Part shown: in pieces, positions 49,942 to 56,662 of the stretch | How the letters are laid out: each line of letters opens with the position of its first letter | How positions within the stretch are numbered: the first letter of the stretch is position 1 | Source: Nocardia stercoris | GTDB taxonomy: Bacteria; Actinomycetota; Actinomycetes; Mycobacteriales; Mycobacteriaceae | Direction: 5' to 3' | Length of the DNA: 64,000 bases | Assembly (NCBI RefSeq): GCF_003696265.1 | Contig: NZ_RFFH01000008.1 | Span: forward strand, 62,001 to 126,000 | Notes under the pieces: generated by a model | The model's input: the letters and a program-made list of their open reading frames with translations, nothing else | Told to the model about the DNA's origin: nothing | The model's database searches: none | Made by a program: the position numbers and the translations under genes

Positions 49942-51023
49942 AGTACTGCGATCGCAGTACTTCCCGCGACTGGGTCGACGACGCGGTCCGGCTGATCGAG
50001 GCCGACGCGCAACGCAGCGCCGACACCCACCTGCTGCGGTATCCGCTGCCGGTGGAGTGGGGCGTGCAGCTGTATCTGAAGGACGAATCCACCCACATCA
50101 CAGGCAGTCTCAAGCATCGGCTGGCCAGATCGCTGTTCCTGTACGCGATCTGCAACGGCTGGGTGGGTGCGGACACCACGGTGGTGGAGGCCAGTTCGGG
50201 CTCGACCGCCATCAGTGAGGCGTATTTCGCGGCTCTGCTGGGCCTGGACTTCGTGGCGGTGGTGCCGGCGAAGACCTCCCCGGAGAAGATCGCGCTGATC
50301 GAAGCACAGGGTGGCCGTTGCCATTTCGTGGATCGCGCGCCCGACATCTACACCGAGGCGGCGCGGCTGGCGGCCGAGTGCGGCGGTCACTACATGGACC
50401 AGTTCACCCACGCCGAACGCGCCACCGACTGGCGCGGCAACAACAACATCGCCGAATCGATCTACCAGCAAATGGCTTTGGAGACGCATCCGGTGCCGGA
50501 CTGGGTGGTGGTCGGCGCGGGCACCGGCGGCACCAGCGCCACGATCGGCCGCTACATCCGGTACCGGCGGCACGCCACCCGGCTGGCCGTGGTCGACCCG
50601 GAGAACTCCGCGTTCTTCGGCGGCTACGAGACCGCCGACGCCGGCTACCAGACCGGGATGCCTTCGCGCATCGAGGGAATCGGCCGGCCGCGGGTCGAGC
50701 CGTCCTTCGTCGGCCAGGTGGTGGACCGGATGATCGAGGTGCCCGACGCGGCGTCGATCGCCACCTGCCGGCACGCGAGCACGGTGCTGGGCCGCCGGGT
50801 CGGCGGCTCCACGGGTACCAATCTGTGGGGTGCGTTCGCGCTCGTGGCGGAACTGCGGGCCGTGGGGCGCCGGGGCAGCGTGGTCACGCTGCTGTGCGAC
50901 GGTGGCGACCGCTATGCCGGGACCTACTTCGACGACGACTGGGTCGCCGAGCAGGGGATGGACCTGTCCGGCCCGCAGGCGGTGCTGGACGAGTTCGTCG
51001 CCACCGGTAACTGGACCGGGTAG
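49938..51023 (+). CDS. cds1: PLP-dependent L-cysteine desulfhydrase (Cds1-like)
   Basis: Fold type II PLP enzyme of 361 residues, closely resembling M. tuberculosis Cds1, which degrades L-cysteine to pyruvate, ammonia and H2S. Features: DAVRLIEADAQRSADTHLLR, PLP Lys59 in TGSLKHRLA, ASSGSTAISEAYFAALLGL, DWRGNNNIAESIY, VVGAGTGGTSATIGRYIRYR (phosphate loop) and RIEGIGRPRVEPSF. Cysteine synthase-like activity is an alternative. GTGA overlap with DUF4229. It is 3.4 kb from the sulfation cluster; a metabolic link is possible but unproven. Confidence 0.9.
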   Translation: MKYCDRSTSRDWVDDAVRLIEADAQRSADTHLLRYPLPVEWGVQLYLKDESTHITGSLKHRLARSLFLYAICNGWVGADTTVVEASSGSTAISEAYFAALLGLDFVAVVPAKTSPEKIALIEAQGGRCHFVDRAPDIYTEAARLAAECGGHYMDQFTHAERATDWRGNNNIAESIYQQMALETHPVPDWVVVGAGTGGTSATIGRYIRYRRHATRLAVVDPENSAFFGGYETADAGYQTGMPSRIEGIGRPRVEPSFVGQVVDRMIEVPDAASIATCRHASTVLGRRVGGSTGTNLWGAFALVAELRAVGRRGSVVTLLCDGGDRYAGTYFDDDWVAEQGMDLSGPQAVLDEFVATGNWTG

Positions 51024-51117
51024 ACGCCGCTACCTGGCCTCGCCGGATCATCTCATCCTGGACAAGTGATCAGGAATGCGTCATTCTGCAGGTCCGTGTA
51101 GTGAGCTGAGAAGACCC

Positions 51118-52149
51118 ATGACCCTGCCGACCGACCCGTTGCTGCGACCGGTGATCCCGCCCAGAGTGCTGGCCGGCCTGGTCGATCTGGGCCGCCGGGA
51201 CGGCGCGCCCGTGGCGTCCTGGTTCGCCGGCACCGGCGTCGACCCCGACGAGCTCACCTCGCCCGAGGTCCGGGTCCCGTACCGGCAGACCGCGACGATT
51301 CTGCGCCGCGCGCTGCGGTCCATGCCCGGCGAACCGGTGGGGATGCGGCTGGGCCGGCGGGACTTCCTGTTGTCGTTCGGGATGGTCGGGCTGGCCGTGC
51401 GCACCTCCGCGTCGGTCGCCGAGGCCTTCGAGATCGCGCTCGAATTGCACCGCGCCTCCGGCACTCTCGTGGACGCGGAGGCCGAGATCGCGGACGGGGT
51501 GGTGGTGCTGTCGCTGCGCCAGCGGTTCCCGGATCCGGAGCTGACCGTGCTCGTCGTGGAGGAGGCGATGTGCAGTGTGGTCGCGCTCGCCCGATCCATG
51601 ATCGGCGCCGACTGCGCTCCGGTCTCGGTGCAGCTCAGTTATCCGCCGCCGCCCTACGTGGCCGAATACCATCGGTACTTCGAATGCCCGATCCGGTTCG
51701 CGGCCGGCGCCGACCACCTGGTCTTCCCGGTCGAGTACCTGCGTCGGCCGCTGGCCACCCACGACGCCACCATCCGGGCCACGGCCGTGGCGAGCTGCCG
51801 GCGGCTGCTGGCGGAATCACCGGCGCCGGACCTGGTCGCGGAGGTCGAAGCGGTGCTGAGCCTGAGCATGGCGACCGCGCCGACCATGGCCGCGGTCGCC
51901 GAGCAACTGCACGTCTCCGAGCGCACGCTGCGCCGGCAACTCGGCGCGGCCGGTGAGACCTTCAGCGCGCTGCGCGATCGGGTCCGGGAACGCTATGCCA
52001 CAGTGCTGCTGAGCAATCCGGCGATCACCATCGACGCGGTGGCCCGCCGGACCGGGTTCAGCGACGCCCGAGAGTTCCGGCGGGCCTACCAGCGCTGGAC
52101 CGGCCGCCCGCCCAGTACCGTCCGCCGGGACTCCCGCGACCTCACGTAG
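51118..52149 (+). CDS. AraC-family transcriptional regulator (OruR/ArcR type)
   Basis: Protein of 343 residues. The N-terminal part is of the Arabinose_bd (DUF2756-like) type found in AraC regulators (PVGMRLGRRDFLLSFGMVGL, LELHRASGTLVDAE). The C-terminal 85 residues carry two HTH units (TMAAVAEQLHVSERTLRRQL and ITIDAVARRTGFSDAREFRR) ending RAYQRWTGRPPSTVR. It is convergent with the YhgE/Pip gene and overlaps it by 8 bp, so the two transcripts collide. Effector unknown. Confidence 0.9.
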   Translation: MTLPTDPLLRPVIPPRVLAGLVDLGRRDGAPVASWFAGTGVDPDELTSPEVRVPYRQTATILRRALRSMPGEPVGMRLGRRDFLLSFGMVGLAVRTSASVAEAFEIALELHRASGTLVDAEAEIADGVVVLSLRQRFPDPELTVLVVEEAMCSVVALARSMIGADCAPVSVQLSYPPPPYVAEYHRYFECPIRFAAGADHLVFPVEYLRRPLATHDATIRATAVASCRRLLAESPAPDLVAEVEAVLSLSMATAPTMAAVAEQLHVSERTLRRQLGAAGETFSALRDRVRERYATVLLSNPAITIDAVARRTGFSDAREFRRAYQRWTGRPPSTVRRDSRDLT

Positions 52150-54106
52150 CGGCGAGCGCCAGGGCCGGTGCCGGCTCGGCGCGCCTTCCGCGCAGGTAGA
52201 CGGCGGCGATCGAGATCGCCACGGCCACAACAGACATCGCCACCAGCATGGTGATCGACACCCAGAACATGGTGTCGTACAACGCCATATCGCCGCGAAC
52301 GACAGCCCGGAAGCCGAAGGTCATGGGCGCCAGGTCCTTGAACGGCCGGAACGGGGTCGGGGTGGTGCCCGGCGGGAAGATGCCGCCGAACACGAAGATC
52401 TGGATCATGTACCAGCACACCGCGGTGATCGATCCGGCCACCCGGCCGAGCACCACCACGAAGGTCTGCATGGTGACCGCCGCGGTGATACCGACCAGCA
52501 CCACAACGAGACTCATCACCGGCCAGTTCTGCGGTGCCCAGCCCACCGAGGAGCCGAACGCGGCCGCCGCCGCGGCGGCCACAGCCCCCAGCAGCGCGCC
52601 GATCGCGGCCCGGCCGGCCACCGAGCGCGCCGCCGCCGCGACGGTCACGTTCGCGAGCCGGCCCGCGCGCACCGCACCGAGCAGCATCCAGATCACCAGG
52701 GCGGCAAGGAAACTGGCCAGCAGCACGAGTGCGGGGCCGGATCCGTCGGCCAGGTCCTTGTGGGTGGGATCGCCGTTCACGACCACCTGGCTGGGGTGCT
52801 GGTTGTGCACGTCCAGGTCCAGCGGCTCGCTGAACATGCCGGCCGAGGCGTCGACGTCGGAGATGTGCGGTGCCTGCGCCGCGCCGTCGCGCAGCCCGGC
52901 ATCCAATTGGTCCGTGCCGCCGGCGAGTTGGGTGGTGCCCTGCTGCAGCTGGTGGCCGCCGTCCCGCAGCTGGATCAGGCCCTGGTCGAGCTGTCCGACG
53001 CCGGTGCTCAATTGCCCGGCGCCGTCCCGCAACTGGCGGGCGCCGTCGGCCAGCTGCAGTACCCCGGAACGGTAGTCGGCGGCCGGATCGGTGAGCTGGC
53101 GCGCGAGTTCCCTTGTACCGTCGCGCAATTGGGTGAGCTGGCCGACCAGTCCGTCCGGGTTGTCGGAGCGGGTCTCCGCGAGCAGGGAGGTCAGCTGCGT
53201 GGCGGCGTCGGCGAGGGCGGGATCGCCGCCGGTCCGCCACTGGTCCAGGAACGGCTGCAGGTCCTGGGCGAGCCGCTGCGCGGGGGTGAGGGCGTCGAGC
53301 GCCGGAGTGATCACCGAGTCGATGCCGTCGCGGATCTGGACCGCGCCGTCGCCGAGCTGATCGGTCCCGCCGACCAGCTGCTGCGCGCCGTCCGCCAATT
53401 GCGCTGCGCCGGTATGGAGTTGCCCGGCACCCGTATTCAGTTGGGCCGCACCGGATGCGGCGTCGTCGAGTCCGCTCGCCAGCTGCCCCGCACCGGAGTC
53501 GAGCTGCCGTGCGCCGTCGGTGACCTGGCCCGCGCCCTGCGCCGCGTCACCGAGACCCGAACCGAGCGTGTTGATTCCGACCAGGACTTGGTTCGCGTAC
53601 TCCTTGCCGATGGTCGCGGTGATCTGCCGCTGCGCGTCGGCGAGTACACCCTGGACGACCGAGGGCGTGAGCGTCCCGTTGAGGTCGTTGCACCAGACCA
53701 CGATGTGCGCCTTGGTGGGTCGGGCGTCGGTGACGCTCGAGATGTCGCGGGTGAAGTCGCGCGGGATGACGATCGAGAACGCGTAGCGGTTCTCCCGGAC
53801 CCCGGCCAGCGCTTCGGCGCTGTTCACCCGGTGGTACTGCAGATCGCCGCCCGCGGTGACCCCGTCGAGGATCTCGGTGCCCAGATTCTGGGTCTTGCCG
53901 TCGACGACCGCGCCCTGGTCGTCGTTCGAGACCGCGACCGGGACCTGTTTCAAGTAGACCGTGGGATCCCACATGGTCCACATGAAGACGGCCGAGATCA
54001 GGGCCGGCACGATCAGGAACAACACCACGGCCGTGCGTACCAGCGCCGCGCGCGGAACCGCGCGCAGCCACCGGCCGACCGGCCCGCCGGCCGAGAGTTT
54101 CGTCAT
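52142..54106 (-). CDS. YhgE/Pip-family membrane protein
   Basis: Membrane protein of 654 residues. One N-terminal helix (ALVRTAVVLFLIVPALISAV), a large outside domain, then five or six C-terminal helices (residues 470-640) of ABC-2 permease type. Between residues about 195 and 440, imperfect repeats of GAGQL/GAAQL/GTDQL units form a long predicted coiled coil or beta-solenoid, as in phage-infection protein Pip and the ESX-linked relatives. Likely role: export or envelope protein without its own ATPase. The C-tail is short. The reading is uninterrupted in spite of repeats. Confidence 0.88.
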   Translation of the reverse strand: MTKLSAGGPVGRWLRAVPRAALVRTAVVLFLIVPALISAVFMWTMWDPTVYLKQVPVAVSNDDQGAVVDGKTQNLGTEILDGVTAGGDLQYHRVNSAEALAGVRENRYAFSIVIPRDFTRDISSVTDARPTKAHIVVWCNDLNGTLTPSVVQGVLADAQRQITATIGKEYANQVLVGINTLGSGLGDAAQGAGQVTDGARQLDSGAGQLASGLDDAASGAAQLNTGAGQLHTGAAQLADGAQQLVGGTDQLGDGAVQIRDGIDSVITPALDALTPAQRLAQDLQPFLDQWRTGGDPALADAATQLTSLLAETRSDNPDGLVGQLTQLRDGTRELARQLTDPAADYRSGVLQLADGARQLRDGAGQLSTGVGQLDQGLIQLRDGGHQLQQGTTQLAGGTDQLDAGLRDGAAQAPHISDVDASAGMFSEPLDLDVHNQHPSQVVVNGDPTHKDLADGSGPALVLLASFLAALVIWMLLGAVRAGRLANVTVAAAARSVAGRAAIGALLGAVAAAAAAAFGSSVGWAPQNWPVMSLVVVLVGITAAVTMQTFVVVLGRVAGSITAVCWYMIQIFVFGGIFPPGTTPTPFRPFKDLAPMTFGFRAVVRGDMALYDTMFWVSITMLVAMSVVAVAISIAAVYLRGRRAEPAPALALAAT

Positions 54107-54290
54107 CTTCGCATTCCTTCGCTCACGTCGCCTCGCGCTCGGATCGGTCGGGCGTGACAGTGGCCGCGACCTGGTCCGGGTCTGCGAGGGCTGGCCCTCA
54201 GGCTAGGTACGTGGCCGGAGATCCCGGTCGGTGATGCGGACGAATCGGCCGCGATGCCACCCCAGGGCGGCCGCTATGCCCCCGGATTGG

Positions 54291-54338
54291 TGTCAATTTT
54301 TGTTGACATCGCGCGCATGTCAACGTAAATTGACATTC
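54291..54338 (+). promoter_or_regulatory. Twin operators and leaderless promoter of the HTH-ClpN cassette
   Basis: Two perfect 18-bp sites TGTCAA-N6-TTGACA occur at 54291-54308 and 54318-54335, 27 bp apart centre to centre. A strong promoter is embedded: TTGACA (54303-54308), 17 nt, TAAATT (54326-54331), with the start of transcription expected at or next to the ATG 54339. Both operators cover promoter elements; the second ends 3 nt before the ATG, so no Shine-Dalgarno can fit. Confidence 0.8.
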
Positions 54339-54560
54339 ATGAGTGAAGCAACGACTCTGGCGGCCGCGGCCGGCAGTCCCGACCCCACGGTCGGGCTCCG
54401 CGCAGTGCTCGCACTGCGGCGGTTGCTCGAGCGACTCGAAGCGATCCAGGTGACCAATGCCCGCGCACAGGGCTGGTCCTGGCAAGCGATCGCGGACGCG
54501 CTCGAGGTCAGCCGGCAGGCGGTCCACCAGAAGTACAACCGGAGAGGCGGGGTCCGCTGA
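54339..54560 (+). CDS. Small helix-turn-helix protein, probable autorepressor of the ClpN cassette
   Basis: Protein of 73 residues. Two helices (TVGLRAVLALRRLLERLEAI) precede an HTH, GWSWQAIADALEVSRQAVHQ, followed by KYNRRGGVR. The HTH resembles MarR/sigma-region-4-like recognition helices found in many short proteins beside Clp-N-domain genes in actinobacteria. ATG follows a promoter without a leader. Twin TGTCAA-N6-TTGACA sites just upstream suggest it represses itself. Its stop overlaps the next ATG by one base. Confidence 0.82.
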   Translation: MSEATTLAAAAGSPDPTVGLRAVLALRRLLERLEAIQVTNARAQGWSWQAIADALEVSRQAVHQKYNRRGGVR

Positions 54561-55147
54561 TGTTCGAACGATTCGCCAAGACCGCGAGACACGCGGTGGT
54601 CGTGGCCCAGGAAGAAGCGCGGGAACTGCGCACTCCGCGCATCGGCGCCGAGCATCTGCTGCTCGGGCTGGTGGCCTGCCCAGACGAAGGGCTGCGCGCG
54701 ACCCTCGCGGCCGACGGGGTCACCGCCGACAGCCTGCGAACCGCCTTGTACGGCAGGCGAACCGGCGAGCCGCTGGGCGAAGCCGACGCCGCCGCACTGA
54801 AATCCATCGGCATCGACCTCGATGCCGTCCGCGACAGCCTCGAGTCGGTCTTCGGCGCCGACGCACTCGAGCGGGCGGTCCCCGCCGCGGAATCCCGGCG
54901 CAGCCGGTTCCTGCGGGGCGGCAGCGTGCACACCGGGCACATCCCGTTCGCCGAAGACGCCAAGAAAGCCCTGGAACTGGGCCTGCGCGAAGCGGTTTCG
55001 CGCGGGGACAAGACCATCGAGGCCGGCCATCTGGTCCTCGGTATCGTGCGCGCACCCGGGCCGGTCGTCACCGAACTGCTCGGTGGCCCCGACGGTGTCC
55101 GCCGCGTCGGGGACAGCGTCCGCACCTTCCTCGACCGCGCCGCCTGA
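54560..55147 (+). CDS. Clp N-terminal domain protein (double Clp-N repeat)
   Basis: Protein of 195 residues consisting of two Clp-N-like repeats without an AAA+ ATPase: repeat one FAKTARHAVVVAQEEARELR, then IGAEHLLLGLVACPDEGLRA; repeat two FAEDAKKALELGLREAVSRG, then IEAGHLVLGIVRAPGPVVTE. Clp-N domains bind substrates or adaptors, so this stand-alone protein may act as an adaptor, decoy or stress sensor for ClpC or ClpB. The TGATG overlap with the HTH gene makes a two-gene cassette. Confidence 0.88.
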   Translation: MFERFAKTARHAVVVAQEEARELRTPRIGAEHLLLGLVACPDEGLRATLAADGVTADSLRTALYGRRTGEPLGEADAAALKSIGIDLDAVRDSLESVFGADALERAVPAAESRRSRFLRGGSVHTGHIPFAEDAKKALELGLREAVSRGDKTIEAGHLVLGIVRAPGPVVTELLGGPDGVRRVGDSVRTFLDRAA

Positions 55148-55273
55148 CGTCGCGCGCCGAGAGCGCTACGGTGCCCGGAATTCGTCCGCGATCCCGGCAC
55201 CGCAGCGCGCTCGGCCCGCGTGAACGCCCGGCGACGGCACGAAAACCGGACCGCGCGCGACAGGTGGTGCGGT

Positions 55274-55279
55274 TACGCT
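55274..55279 (+). promoter_or_regulatory. -10 element TACGCT of leaderless holin-like gene
   Basis: TACGCT ends 7 nt before the ATG at 55286; no ribosome site is present. Confidence 0.45.
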
Positions 55280-55285
55280 GGCCGC

Positions 55286-55675
55286 ATGTTCGTCCGCGTA
55301 GGAATGCACCTGGTCATCAACGCCGTCGCCATCTGGGTCGCCACCAAGCTGGTGCACAACATCGAGTTGATCAGCCCGGCCGACAAGGGCACCACCGGGA
55401 AGGTGGTCGTGGCACTGATCGTCGCGGCCGTGTTCGGCCTGGTCAACGCCTTCGTCAAACCGATCGTCAAGATGCTGTCGCTGCCACTGATGTTCATGAC
55501 CCTGGGACTGTTCGTCCTGGTGGTCAACGCGCTGATGCTGCTGCTCACCGCCAAGATCACCGACGGCAGCGAGTACGGCCTCGAGATCCACGGATTCGGC
55601 ACCGCCGTGCTGGCCGGCATCGTGATCTCGGTGGTCAACTGGCTGCTGAGCTTCGCCGTTCCCGACGAGCGCTGA
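55286..55675 (+). CDS. Phage-holin IV-like small membrane protein
   Basis: Protein of 129 residues with four hydrophobic segments (MHLVINAVAIWVATKLV; VVVALIVAAVFGLVNAFVKP; SLPLMFMTLGLFVLVVNALM; GFGTAVLAGIVISVVNWLLS). The NAFVKPIVKMLSLPL segment is typical of the holin IV (YvlD-like) family, chromosomal membrane proteins in most actinobacteria despite the phage name. TACGCT 7 nt before the ATG fixes the start. Convergent with menA, 6 bp apart. Not evidence of a prophage. Confidence 0.85.
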   Translation: MFVRVGMHLVINAVAIWVATKLVHNIELISPADKGTTGKVVVALIVAAVFGLVNAFVKPIVKMLSLPLMFMTLGLFVLVVNALMLLLTAKITDGSEYGLEIHGFGTAVLAGIVISVVNWLLSFAVPDER

Positions 55676-55681
55676 GCGGCG

Positions 55682-56551
55682 TCAGCCCAGGCCCAGCGCC
55701 AGTGCGGTCACCAGTGACCACGCCAGCATGGCCAGGCCGGTGTCCTTCAACGACGGGATGAGCCCCGGCCCCTGCGCGCCACCGCGCACCGGGGCGTTGG
55801 CCCGCACCGCCAGCGGGAGCGCGACCAGGCCTACCAGGGCCCACGGCGTGCGGGCCACCAGGCCGATCGTGGCCAGGAACGGCACGATCATCAGCGCCAG
55901 ATGCAGTGTGCGAGTCCGGGTGTCGCCCAGCTTCACCGCCAGCGTCGTCTTCCCGGACACCGTGTCGGTGGGGATATCGCGCAGATTGTTGGTGACCAGC
56001 ACCGCGCTGGAGAACGACCCGACCGCGACCGCGCCCACCAGCCCGGCCCAGTCGACCCGCTCGGCCTGCACGAACTCGGTGCCCAGCACCGCGATCAACC
56101 CGAAGAACACGAAGACCGCGATCTCCCCGAAACCGCTGTACCCGTACGGGTTACGGCCCCCGGTATAGAACCAGGCGCCCGCCAGGCAGGCGGCGCCGAC
56201 CAGCAGCAGCCACCACGCGGTGACCAGCACCAACACCAGACCGAACACCGCGCCGATACCCAGGCTCACGATCGCGGCATTGCGGACCGCCGCCGGGCTC
56301 GCAAGCCCCGACCCCACCAGCCGCAACGGCCCCACCCGGTCGTCGTCGGTGCCGCGGATCCCGTCGGAATAGTCGTTGGCGTAGTTGACCCCGACGATCA
56401 GCGCCAGCGAAACCAGCAGGCTCAGCAGGGCTTTCCACCAGACCGCGGCGTCGAGCGAGGCGGCCGCGCCGGTGCCGACGAGCACCGGTGCGATCGCGTT
56501 GGGCAGGGTGCGGGGTCGCGCACCCTCGAGCCATTGAGCAGCACTAGCCAT
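55682..56551 (-). CDS. menA: 1,4-dihydroxy-2-naphthoate polyprenyltransferase
   Basis: UbiA-superfamily prenyltransferase of menaquinone synthesis, 289 residues with about eight helices. The first Asp-rich motif is VNYANDYSDGIRG (NxxxDxxxD); the second region is TNNLRDIPTDTVSGKTTLAV, which is diagnostic of MenA. It attaches the polyprenyl chain to 1,4-dihydroxy-2-naphthoate, losing CO2. TAGGCT ends 7 nt before the ATG, so it appears leaderless. Divergent from the SARP regulator; menE is 7 kb away on the same strand. Confidence 0.96.
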   Translation of the reverse strand: MASAAQWLEGARPRTLPNAIAPVLVGTGAAASLDAAVWWKALLSLLVSLALIVGVNYANDYSDGIRGTDDDRVGPLRLVGSGLASPAAVRNAAIVSLGIGAVFGLVLVLVTAWWLLLVGAACLAGAWFYTGGRNPYGYSGFGEIAVFVFFGLIAVLGTEFVQAERVDWAGLVGAVAVGSFSSAVLVTNNLRDIPTDTVSGKTTLAVKLGDTRTRTLHLALMIVPFLATIGLVARTPWALVGLVALPLAVRANAPVRGGAQGPGLIPSLKDTGLAMLAWSLVTALALGLG

Positions 56552-56557
56552 ATCAGC

Positions 56558-56563
56558 AGCCTA
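56558..56563 (-). promoter_or_regulatory. -10 element TAGGCT of leaderless menA
   Basis: On the minus strand TAGGCT ends 7 nt before the menA ATG (56551). In the other direction TATGAT (56648-56653) lies 10 nt before the SARP regulator ATG, so the 111-bp interval holds two divergent, almost leaderless promoters. Confidence 0.5.
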
Positions 56564-56662
56564 TATCCAGCCCGCCGGACGGTCCGGGCCCCGACTCCGT
56601 CCACCACCGGTGAGACGTCGGACCCGGTGCCCGGCCGATGCCCGACTTATGATGGCGAGAGC

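Noticed and set aside
55286..55675. Holin-like gene as a prophage sign
   Set aside because: The holin IV/YvlD family is chromosomal in most actinobacteria and no other phage gene is nearby.
55901..56662. Upstream extension of the SARP regulator frame by 254 codons
   Set aside because: It runs antisense through menA and has no family features; ATG 56663 follows a -10 element and starts the known domain order.
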